A DNA stretch of 64,000 bases from Ricinus communis (Eukaryota; Streptophyta; Magnoliopsida; Malpighiales; Euphorbiaceae): the NCBI RefSeq assembly GCF_019578655.1, contig NC_063264.1, forward strand, positions 18,092,429-18,156,428, given 5' to 3'. Below the pieces are notes generated by a model that was given only the letters and a program-made list of their open reading frames with translations, was not told the origin of the DNA and ran no database searches. Of the stretch, positions 12,241 to 22,305 are shown in pieces (positions within the stretch are counted from its first letter, which is position 1; every line of letters starts with the position of its first letter). A program made the position numbers and the translations under genes.

Positions 12241-13489
12241 ATAAGTAAGATAATTAAGATGTATTAAAAAATGAGTCTTTTTATAATTTTCATAAATTAA
12301 AATAAGTTTGTTATATATTATTAATAGCAAGTAAAATTATGATTTATTCAAAAAATAATATTTTATTCGACATAAATAAGTAATGGTACAAAAAGTTTGC
12401 TAAGTTGACAAGAAAATAAAATCCTTCGAGTAATCACAAAAAATTACTACATTGCAAAACACGTTCTTTTTATTCTTTTTTTTTTAAAATTTTCTTTTGT
12501 AATTATACAACTAGATTTGTATAAATAAAAAATTTACAAAAAAGTCGATAAGTTAATAAAAAAGAATAAATCATAAACTTAAAAGATTATTATAAAAACA
12601 TTTCTAATGAATTTTGACATATCTAGTTAAATAATTTTAAAAATGTTATGTCATATATGTTATAGAAAATAAATATATTAACGCAAGATATTTCAAAAAA
12701 ATAAATCATTTATAACAATTAGTTATATAGTCATTGTTCGAGAAATTTTTTTAAATAACTTTTTAAATGAAATATCAATGTGTATTAGTATTACCTTTTA
12801 ATAATTTAACATTGTGTTATTAAATTAGCATATGAATTATTATTTTTTTCTTAAAAGGGATAGATTAAGAAAAAAATAATTTCTTTGAGGAGTCATAAAT
12901 AATGGACAGTGGTTGGTGATATCTGCAACTTAATCGTATTTCTTTTCTATGGAACATATTTCCATATAATATCATCTCCGGCCAGGATCAAAAGTTGCTC
13001 ATCAACTTTTGCATATAATTTATAATAAAAAGTTATTTAATATTAAATCGACTATTAAATATTTTAAAAGTATTAAACATTTTTTATTTTATTATTATCA
13101 AATTTACTATTAAAATATTTTAAAAATATTAATCTTTATTTTGAATATCTCATTTTATTATTAATAAAATTAAAATTAAAATATAAATTTAATATAATAA
13201 TTGAATATTAAATTATTTAATAAGTAATTTATTATTAAAAGTAAGGAATATATTAATACAATTTATTAATTTATAAAATAATAAGAATATAAGTAAATAA
13301 ATCGTAGAATACTATTTCTATCACGAAAGTTTTTTTCCTTTTTTTTATTAATTCACCTTATATTAACAATACGCGTAGACTTTTGACCTCTAGTGTAGCT
13401 CGAATAAAATACAAAGGTGAGTTTTATTATTACTTTATTTTAAATAAAGTAAGAATATTTTGCTGGAATAACTATTGATTTCAAACAAT

Positions 13490-13820
13490 TCAAGACTATA
13501 TATATAAATGGTGTCTTGAATTTGTCATAATTTTTTAATTGTCCCTTAAATAAAATTTTGATTCAATTGTGTTTCTTAATTTTATGGGTTTGTTATTTTT
13601 AATCTCTTTTTTATTTATAGATATAATATATACGTATTTATGCTATTTAAAAAACATGTAAATTTGAATAAAATAATAATATATTTAAAATATAAAATAA
13701 TAACTAAATTTATAATTGGTCCATAAATTTGTCTTATTTTTATAATTGGTCCGAACTCAATTTTGATTTAATTGAATTTTTTAATTTTATGGATTCTTAT
13801 TTTTAATCCCTTCAATCATA
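13490..13820 (-). repeat. Subrepeat monomers, inverted orientation (copy B)
   Basis: Equivalent of 11,170-11,650 in the second tandem copy. It sits almost against the direct-orientation monomers that start at about 13,855, so the inverted pair is closer together here than in copy A. Confidence 0.55.
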
Positions 13821-13854
13821 GATGTCATGTGTGTTTGTAGGAGATTAATCCAAC

Positions 13855-14230
13855 ACACTTAAATTTCTATTTGTGAAGGGTTTAAATATAATAACTCGTG
13901 AAGTTTAAATTATTAATTGAATCAAAATTGAGTTTAAGAGATTAATTATAAAAATATGACAAGTTCAAGAGTTTAATTATATATTTCGTCAATTATATAT
14001 AACGCCCTGAGTGAGAATATTAATTTATTTATTAGCACCATTAGTGAAGGAGTTAAGTATAATAATTTATAAAATTGAAGAATTAAATTAAATTAAATTT
14101 GAGTTTAGAGGAACAATTGTAAAAGAAAAAGAAAAATTTAGAAAATTATTTATAAATTTTACTCAATTACTATTTTTGAAAACTTAAATCTATATTTAAC
14201 CTTTTAACATAAATAACCGATAATCAAGAT
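13855..14230 (+). repeat. Subrepeat monomers, direct orientation (copy B)
   Basis: Two monomers matching 11,860-12,240, with the landmarks AACTCGTGAAGTTTA, AATCAAAATTGAGTTTA and GTTAAGTATAATAATTTATAA. Confidence 0.65.
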
Positions 14231-14609
14231 GTATTGAGAAAATGACAATCTTTTATATTTTTCATAAACTAAAATAACTCTGTTATATATTTTTAGTAAC
14301 AAGTAAAATTATGGTTTATTGGAAAAGAATATTTTATTCTACATAAATAAGTAGCAGTGCAGAAAGTTTGCTAAGTTGACAAGAAAATAAAATGGTTCGA
14401 CTAATTTCAAAAGAATTACTATATTGCAAAAGATATTCTTTTTATACTTTCTTTTTTAATTTTTTTGTATACAACTAATTTTGCAAAAATTTACCAAAAA
14501 AAAAACCTATAAGTTAATAAAAAAAGATAAATCATAAATTGAAAAGGTTATAATAAAACATTTTTAATAAATTATGACATACTAAATTAAATAATTTTAA
14601 AATATTAAG

Positions 14610-14610
<1 letters not shown>

Positions 14611-14671
<61 letters not shown>
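14611..14671. repeat. (TA)n microsatellite
   Basis: About 30 uninterrupted TA dinucleotides. The Tyr/Ile-rich reading frame over it is an artefact of the repeat. Confidence 0.95.
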
Positions 14672-14675
<4 letters not shown>

Positions 14676-14925
14676 TATTAACATATATAAAAAATAAAAT
14701 ATATTAACACGAAATATATAAAAAATACAAATCATTTATAACAGTTAGTTACCTAGTCATTGTCCGAGAAATTTTTCTAAATGATTTTTTAAATGAAACA
14801 TCATGGCTATTAATATATGTCTTTTATTAATTTAAAATTGTGTTATTAAATTAGTATATTAATTTTTTTTTGAAAGGAATAGATTAAGAAAAAAATAATT
14901 TCGTTGAATAAATAACTCATAAATT

Positions 14926-15261
14926 ATAAAAAAAAGTGAAAATAAATTAAGAATTAAGACCAAAATAACATATCTTGAAAATAAAAGTAATAATAAAATT
15001 AATAATTATGCAATCTGGCCTTAATAATTTTATTGTGGCTTTAACAGAATATAATAAATTTGACAAAAGGCCGCAAAAGGATTAAAGAATCCAAAAACTT
15101 AGTCATAGAGACAAGAGACAGAAACTTCTCGCAGAGTCAAAAACAATTTTTTTTTTTTTTTTTTTTTGTGTGCAATATCGATTTAGTTCAACAAAATAAA
15201 AGTTGAAGTGTGATAATTAACATTGATATGAGATGGAGATCGTAAATTAGAGAGAGAAGCG
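14926..15261 (+). promoter_or_regulatory. Upstream region of the kelch gene
   Basis: AT-rich sequence with a 22-base T run near 15,147-15,168 and a purine-rich AGAGAGAGAAGCG directly before the ATG. It plausibly contains the promoter and 5' leader. No TATA box is clear enough to name. Confidence 0.4.
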
Positions 15262-16692
15262 ATGAGATTCAAAAATTTGAATTTCATAAGGCGGATCTAT
15301 GGTGCCTCCAAGAAGAGGCCAAATCTAAACAAAAACCTACAAAATGATAATCAGTTATTAGCGCCGGCAGATAGGAGTCTGATAGAAGAAGGAATTTTTG
15401 CAGATTGTGTTATGGTATCACAGACAACAAAGCCCTCTTCCTCCTCAACTGTTATGCTGTTTATGGGGCTTGATTATTTACGTGTAGCTGATGTCTCTAA
15501 CGACAGCACCAATAACGTAACCTGCTTAGCAAAATTAAAGCGTAATTCTCTCCCTAAATTCACAGGATATGTTGTTTTAGACTCTAAACTCTATGTTATC
15601 GGCGGCGACTTCATCATTGATGGTGGTGGACTTATACTTGATCCTCAAAAAAATGTTCCTACATATTCACGTGAAGTCTGGATCTATGATCTTAGCAACA
15701 AGGATGGGGTTTGGGAGAGGGGTCCACGTTTAAACGGAGGTAAGCCAAAACCTTTAATTGTAGCAGTGAATGGTAAGATTTATGTCATCGCTGGTACTTG
15801 TGGATATCATAGACCGTTGGATGGTTTAGAAATTCTAGACCCGGTATTTGAGGTACTTGATGTTCAATCTGGGGTTTGGTCAAAACTATCTGACCCGCCA
15901 TTTCGTTATGCATACGATTATGCTCTGTTTCCTGAGTTTTTGTTTCATGTTGTTGTGGGTAATGTGTTGTATTTAGGAGTGAATTTACCTGTTTATGAGG
16001 GAGGAGATAGTAATGGTGTGGATCGTGTGTTTTGGTTTGATTTGATTCGTGAAAAGTGGTGTGATTATGATTATGATTATACTAATTTCCGTAGTAGCTA
16101 TCCAGTTGTTGTGAGAAATATGAGTTCGTTTGGTTGGGATTGTAGTGGTGATGTTTTTGATGGGAAATTGTATATGCTTCAGACTGCTACAAAACCAGCT
16201 GTATTTTGTGTTTATGATCTGCGCAAGGTTGATTTTTGGTCCCGAGATGATAATTTATCTTTGGAGTTGGATGAATCTGTACATGATGCGGAATTAGACA
16301 ACTTCAAGTTCTCTTGCAATTTGGGAGAAGGAAACGAGGGAAAGGAGGAGAAGGAGGCTATGCAGAAAGCCAAGGAGCAAGATGTGAATCCTGCATATAA
16401 GCATAGGATTGGCAGGTGTATTCCTCATCTTGTCACTGGTTTGGATAAGATCTTAACTAAATTACCTAGCGATGGCTTAACCTCTTGGCATCTGGTTCCT
16501 CTTGATGAAAAAGGCTGTGTGTTTCGCCTTGTTTGTTTCTTTGTCTCGGAATTAAGTCAAAATCATTTTGTTCTTCTTTCCACGTTTGAGTTAGAGCAAA
16601 CGCCGACCTCTCTCCATGCCCGAAAAGTGACCTATACGACCACCTCCATCAGTGATTGTTGGGGACTGCCTATCTTATGCTGGAAAATGTAA
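15262..16692 (+). CDS. Kelch-repeat protein, single exon
   Basis: An uninterrupted 476-codon frame. At least four kelch-like blades are visible from the pattern of a hydrophobic strand, a Gly pair and a downstream Trp or Tyr: about residues 102-152 (LDSKLYVIGG ... VWERGP), 166-208 (VNGKIYVIAG ... GVWSKL), 230-267 (VGNVLYLGV ... KWCDYD) and 297-327 (FDGKLYMLQT ... FCVYDL). An acidic and lysine-rich linker (about 355-374) separates the propeller from a C-terminal segment. Blades form a beta-propeller used for protein binding. Many plant kelch proteins carry an N-terminal F-box for SCF ubiquitin ligases, but the N-terminus here is basic and I see no F-box. The start is the first ATG of the frame. 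Codon composition is clearly coding and much less AT-rich than the flanks. Its partner is unknown. Confidence 0.87.
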   Translation: MRFKNLNFIRRIYGASKKRPNLNKNLQNDNQLLAPADRSLIEEGIFADCVMVSQTTKPSSSSTVMLFMGLDYLRVADVSNDSTNNVTCLAKLKRNSLPKFTGYVVLDSKLYVIGGDFIIDGGGLILDPQKNVPTYSREVWIYDLSNKDGVWERGPRLNGGKPKPLIVAVNGKIYVIAGTCGYHRPLDGLEILDPVFEVLDVQSGVWSKLSDPPFRYAYDYALFPEFLFHVVVGNVLYLGVNLPVYEGGDSNGVDRVFWFDLIREKWCDYDYDYTNFRSSYPVVVRNMSSFGWDCSGDVFDGKLYMLQTATKPAVFCVYDLRKVDFWSRDDNLSLELDESVHDAELDNFKFSCNLGEGNEGKEEKEAMQKAKEQDVNPAYKHRIGRCIPHLVTGLDKILTKLPSDGLTSWHLVPLDEKGCVFRLVCFFVSELSQNHFVLLSTFELEQTPTSLHARKVTYTTTSISDCWGLPILCWKM

Positions 16693-16721
16693 GTAACAGC
16701 AACTTTTTGCTTTTAGTTCTT

Positions 16722-17902
16722 GGCCTAATTATTAAAAAATCTCTGAATCTTAGAATGTTTAACAATTTTAGCTAATTCTTTTAGAATTTGCAAAATTATT
16801 TCAGAGTTTAAGATTTATTTATTAAATCCTGCTCTGCCAAAAATCTCTGATTAAATCATTGATGTGGCATCAGAAGTTAATGAAATATTAAAACAAAAAT
16901 CAAAACTTTTTGATGATTTATTCCATTTTCCATACATAATTGTACCAAAAGAATCTCTTCTTCAAACCCACTTTAATTAAAAAAATTATTAAAACAAAAA
17001 TCAAAATTTTGATGATTTACTTGATTTTCCAAAACAATTGAACCAAGAGAATCTCTTCTTCAAACTCATTTTAATTATAAAGATTATTAAAATAAAAATC
17101 GAATACTTGATTTCCAAAACAATTGAACCAAAAAAAAAATCTCTTCTTCAAACCCACTTTAGTTAAAGGAATTTATTTTCTCCTCACAATGAGATATGTT
17201 TCTCTTCAAAGAGTGTTTGAACCTATTTTCCTTAGCAAATGACAAAAGGAAAACAAATCATCTCTCCGTTGTGTTTCTTTGTTTCTATTTAAGTTATTGG
17301 TCTAATTTCTCCGTTGTCGTTGTTGTTGTTTTTTCTTTTTTTAGTTTTATGTTTGGGCTTTTCAAAAGTAAAAAAGAGAAAAAAATAAAAAAATTGGAGA
17401 AGAAAGAGACTTTTCTTTTTGTTCAAATGATGTTTCGGGAAATCAAGTTGCTGATTTGTTTTAATATTTTATTACCTTATGGTTCCACATCAGCATTTTA
17501 GTCAGGAATTGATGCTGGAGAATGATTTTTAGAAAATGCAAAACATGTTTTTAAATTCTTATATCTTTTATTTTATTTTGTTGAGTTTCTTTTTTAATTT
17601 TTTAATTATATTAAACTTTTATATTTATTTTCTATTAAATTTGTATAGTCGTTAATTAAAATAAAAATAAAAACATAAAAATTTAACAGAATAAAAAATC
17701 AATAAAATAGTTGTGTATATTTTTAATAAAATAAAAATAAAAATATAAAGACATAATAATAAAATAAAATTAAAATTTCAGAAATTTGATAATGGATTTT
17801 ATTTAAAAAAATCTTTAATTTAGATAATTTTGTAAATTTTAAAAAATTTAGCTAAAACTGTAAAAATGTTCAAAGTTGGAGATTTTTTTTAAGCATTAGG
17901 CC
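16722..17902. mobile_element. Non-autonomous MULE-type TIR element
   Basis: The ends are inverted repeats of about 80-100 bp, each starting GGCCTAAT and sharing ACAATTTTAGCTAA-like and TTGCAAAATTAT-like passages at roughly 70% identity by eye. The flanks are TTAGTTCTT (16713-16721) and TTAGTTCTC (17903-17911), a 9-bp target duplication with one change, as expected for Mutator-like elements. It carries no transposase; the open frame at 17196-17501 is low-complexity. It lies 29 bp after the kelch stop codon, so it probably supplies that gene's 3' UTR and polyadenylation signals. Confidence 0.75.
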
Positions 17903-17911
17903 TTAGTTCTC

Positions 17912-18657
17912 TGGTTCGTTCGTTTTTATTTTTTGTTTTTTCTAAGAATCATGGGCTTTGGCATATGTAAAACCAAGAAATTTAAAGAAACGACATTGTG
18001 ATGACATCATAAAAATTAAGCTTTAATTCTTCTTTTTAGTGTTAGATCTATTCAATTATATATCTAATCTAATTGTTATATTGGGGCATCAAAGTAGAAG
18101 AATCTAATTTACATGTTTCTCATTACAATCCTTAAATTTCAATTTGAATCATAAATTAATACTTTGTGGACTTTTTTCTTTTTTTTTAAGTTACAAATGA
18201 AAAAAAGAGACTCGAAGTTCAAGTTAAAATGTGCACCTATCGCTAGGCTGAGCGGATGGATGTTTTTTAAATTCAAGCTCAAAGACATAACTTGTATTAT
18301 TCTAATAATTCTAGAGTAATATTAGTTATTATTTAGTAAGTGTATACATTTTGTTCAATTTTCTGAATTTGACATTATGCACTTTTAAGTGTGTAAAGAG
18401 TTTTAAATTGATGGCTTGATATGTTTCATCATACCTTACTATAAATACAATGGTCATAGACAATTCTGAATTCTGAATTTTTCATGTTGAAGGAGATAAA
18501 AGGTTTGAAAGTACCACTTTTGGATATTGTCAAGTGACTTTCTTATTATCATTATGTATTATATGCATCCATGGTTTAGATTATCACTATATAGTTTCCA
18601 TAATGGGATGGATGGATGTTTTTGAAATCATAATAATGTTTCATAAAGTATGAATAA
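17912..18657. other. Intergenic DNA
   Basis: AT-rich, with no gene or repeat ends recognised. Confidence 0.45.
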
Positions 18658-18666
18658 ATGATTCAA

Positions 18667-18956
18667 GGCAACATGCTATTTAAACTTTTAAATTTTTCAG
18701 TTTTATTTTATTCAACCTTTTAATTTTTATTTTATTTCATTAAATCTTGTATTTTTATTGTGGATTTAATAGGCCGTAATCAAAGTAAAAATAAAAATAC
18801 AAGAGCTCAATAGAACAAGTAAAAGTCTCATAAAATATATATAAAAAGTTCTAAATAAAATAAAAATAAAAATATAAGGGCTTAATAAAATAAAATTTAT
18901 TCAAAGGCTTCATAGAATAAAAAAAAAAATTCAAGGACTTAATAATGGATTTTGCC
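18667..18956. mobile_element. 290-bp MITE with perfect 9-bp target duplication
   Basis: Begins GGCAACATGCTATTTAA and ends TTAATAATGGATTTTGCC, which are inverted copies with several mismatches. Both sides carry ATGATTCAA (18658-18666 and 18957-18965), a perfect 9-bp duplication typical of Mutator-like transposition. The interior is A/T-rich and has no coding capacity. Confidence 0.8.
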
Positions 18957-19149
18957 ATGATTCAATGTATAAGCTTCATATACTTGTGCAATTATAGTTG
19001 TAAAGACATGAATGGATGCATTTTCTTTATAAATATGCATGGACATGCAACCATATAAATAAAATTAGAGTACATCTATACTATTTAGACTAAGCATTTT
19101 GCAAGCTTGATACTTGATGAAATTCCAACTACTATCCTATGCTAAGACT

Positions 19150-19370
19150 TGTGCATCGAACACCTTATTTTGAAACTGGTTTATAGAATTATGATTTTGA
19201 ATGCTTTTTGTATTGATAGATAAAAAGCCTATATAAACAAGTACAAGAAGAGGTCTTCCTATACTAGAAGATTCTTATAATAATAAGGATTTAAGGAAAT
19301 GCAAATAATAGAAAAAGTTCAATAAGACATTCCTATTAAATGGGGTTTGGGACTTGTTCCTTCTATATCC
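19150..19370 (-). mobile_element. Copia 3' LTR and polypurine tract (approximate)
   Basis: Just beyond the copia RNase H remnant, the minus strand reads GAGCAGGGGGATATAGAAGG (19,361-19,380), a polypurine tract of the kind that precedes the 3' LTR. The sequence to the left of it should be the 3' LTR. Its exact end is not visible, and no intact 5' LTR remains at the other side of the element for comparison. Confidence 0.5.
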
Positions 19371-22305
19371 CCCTGCTCGATGAAGCTTTGGGTGGAGATT
19401 CCAATCTTATATGGTAAAGTAACAAACCAAGTTTAAGGAAGAGGCTTAATTAGCACATTGGCAAGCTGATCATTTGAAGAGACATGAGTGACACCTAAGA
19501 CATTGGTTTGAATTTGTTCGTGAATGTAATGGTAATTTAATGCAACATGTTTCATGTGCGAATGGAAAATGAATCGGAGCATAGGTGAGTAGCACTTACA
19601 TTGTTGTAATAGATCACAGGAGAGTGTAAGAAGCTAATACCAAGTTCACGAAGCAGGGAACATATCCAAGATAACTCCACAACAGTTGCATCAACTAGAC
19701 AAATACTCAACTTTAGTGGAAGGTCGTGCAACCATGTGCTGTTTCTTGGAATACCAAGATAAATAATGTAAACATTAGTGGAGGCTAATCATCTTTGTTG
19801 CTCTCCCAATCAACATCGAAGAAGGCATGAAGGGAGAGTGGAGAATGGTGAGTGAAGAGCGATGATGAAGAATAAGCCCATTATCCGTATTGACATAAAA
19901 ATAATGAAGCAATTGTTTGATTGCATTCTAGTATTTTATAGTGGGATGATGTATGACAACACAATACACATTTAATATGAGTGAGAGATAAGTACTATAG
20001 GTTGCCAATAAGTTGGCAAAATTCCGTGGGATTAGACAGGGTAAAGCCCTGGTGAAGGTCGAGCACTGGATGAATGGCTATTAGTATGGATACTAGTATA
20101 GAATGAACCATATTTATGCAAGACAACCTATAACTATGTAACAGTGTTGCGACAGAAGCAGGCTACCAAGATGGGGAAGAACTTCAATGGCTTAAAAAGA
20201 GGTGAAAGTACCCAGATCGAAAAGCGTGTGGCTAAAGCTGAAATGAATCATTGGATGCACAACTGCATATAATGATAATATTTCAATATAGACAAGAAGA
20301 TGGATCATTAGAGTATTAGCTTTGAACTCAAACAGAGAGTTAGTCGCATGAGAGTTTGTGAATCTTAATGCAATCAAGAATTGATGCAATTCATAATACC
20401 ATGCATGAGGACTTTCTTGAAACTAAGATGGTGAATATGATTAGTTTGATTTTTATCTTTAAATCCCGATGCTTATTACATATAAGTAGCCTTTAAAAGA
20501 GTTCCTTATAGGAATGCATTATTAACATCCAATTGCTGAAGAGACCAACCACGACTAACATCAATGCTAGGAATAATCAGAATAATTGAGGGTTTAATTA
20601 GAGGACTAAAGCTATGGTAGTCAACACCTTGTCGTTGATGAAAGTCTTTAGCAATTAGGCATGCTTTGTACCTGTCAAAAGAACCATAAGATTTCCTCTT
20701 TATGCAATAAACCCATTATAACCAACAATATCATAAAATGGTGCATACGAGACAAGTTCTCATGTACCATTCCAAACAAGAGTATCATAATCCTCTTACA
20801 TTGCTTGATGCCATTTATGATATTTGGTGTTTCTTTAAGTAAATCAAGCACATCTATATGTTGGTTGACAAAAGTTCCCTCATTGGTTCTCACAATCTCT
20901 AGTACAAGGAAATGTCTCAGCTTTCCCAAATTCTTTATATCAAATTTGGCTTCAAGCTCCTCTTCAAGTTGCTAATCTTAAGAGAATCATCCCCGACCGT
21001 AATTATGTCATCTATATATACAATCATATAGCTACTTTACCTTCAATGTAATGTTTGAAAATAGGATACGATCACCTCGGCTTTATGAGAAACCATGTCT
21101 CATAATAACATCACCAAACCGCTCAAACCAGGCTCTAGGAGACTGCTTTAGTCCATATAGAGCCTTTTTTTAATTTGCACACTTTGCCTTTTCTGAGTTC
21201 TTCAATTCCAATTGGTAGGTCCATATATACTTTTTCTTGCAAGTCTCCATTTAAAAACAATTGTTTATGTCAAATTTATATAGTGGCCAGTTGAAGTTAA
21301 TTGCAAGAGAAAGAAATACTCTAATAGTGCTAATTTTAACAACAAGAACAATAGTCTCTTGGTAATGAATACCGTAAGTTGAGTAAATCTTTTCACTACT
21401 AGTCTCGCTTTGTATCTTTCTACACTTCCATCAACTTTACACTTCACTGTGAACACTCATTTGCACCGAGCTGTTCTATTGTCTTTTGGTAGATTAATGA
21501 CAGTCCAAGTGTTATTTCTTTTAAGAGCATTCATTTTTTTTCTAGTATAGTTAATCTCTAACTCGGGTCGTCTAATGCTTCCCGAATAGTTTTTGGAATA
21601 AACATATTAGAAACCCTAGACACTAATGCTAAGTGTTTGAAAATTGGAAGATTAAGATCAGAAGACAAATTTGGTAAATCAAGAGAAAGAATGGAAGTAC
21701 ATGAAGCTTACTTTGAGTTTTAGAAACATTATTTGGCAAAGTTGATTGAACATCCACCGAAGGAATAACTGGAGTTGTTGTACCTTTATGAAATTTCTTC
21801 CTAGCATAAACTTGAACCTCATGTTGAGAATTATTATCCGTTGGAAGTACTTCTCCCCCTGTATTTGGTAAAGTAACATATAACAGAGTAGGATGAATAG
21901 TGCTAACATTAATTTCCATATTATAATTAGTCGAAGGAATAGGTCAACTTTCCCAAAAGTCTTCTTCAACTAAGTTCTCTTGGAAAAAAACTTTAAAAGA
22001 AAGATGGATCTTCAACGAAGTTTACATTCATGCTCTCAAAAATTTCTTGGTGATTGGATTAAAACCCTTGTACCCACATTTTTATTAGAAGCATAACCAA
22101 TAAAAACACATCTTCCAGGTTTAAGATCAAGTTTTGAGCCAAACATATTTGGTAGGTACACATAATATGTGCACCCAAAAACTTTAAAGGCATATCTACT
22201 GTTATCTTGGATATGAGAAAATAATTTTTCAAAATCGGTAAAGGTGTTTCAAATTTTAGAACTCGAGATGGCATTTTATTTATTAAGTAAGAAGAGGTTA
22301 AGAGC
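19371..22305 (-). pseudogene. Ty1/copia pol remnant: integrase C-terminus, RT, RNase H
   Basis: Minus-strand fragments in the correct copia order. The integrase tail has YLINKMPSRVL (near 22,270). The RT palm has GSVERYKARLV (near 21,420). The catalytic box VYIDDIITVGDD sits at about 20,990-21,025, with the Y-I-D-D codons at 21,007-21,018. GKLRHFLVLEI and DVLDLLKET lie at 20,830-20,930. The RNase H end follows down to about 19,400. Frameshifts and stops break every domain, so it cannot be active. It continues the copia element whose gag and protease lie at 25.16-26.87 kb; the two parts are separated by a MULE. Confidence 0.85.

Larger units (their letters stand above)
10151..14925. repeat. 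Diverged tandem duplication, about 2.7 kb and 2.0 kb copies
   Basis: Copy A (about 10,151-12,888) and copy B (about 12,889-14,925) begin with the same passage (GGACAGTGGTTGGTGATATC at 10,165 and 12,904) and end with the same passage (GGATAGATTAAGAAAAAAATA near 12,859, related to 14,880). Landmarks between them keep their order, for example TTTTGACCT near 11,068 and 13,380. Copy B is shorter, so it has lost internal sequence or A has gained some. No protein-coding content is convincing in either copy. Confidence 0.8.

Noticed and set aside
14532..14735. Open frame rich in Tyr and Ile
   Set aside because: Created by the TA microsatellite.
17196..17501. 101-codon open frame after the kelch gene
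   Set aside because: Lies inside the non-autonomous TIR element and is low-complexity (runs of Val, Phe and Lys).
20661..20975. 104-codon plus-strand open frame
   Set aside because: Antisense to the copia reverse transcriptase, which explains the openness.
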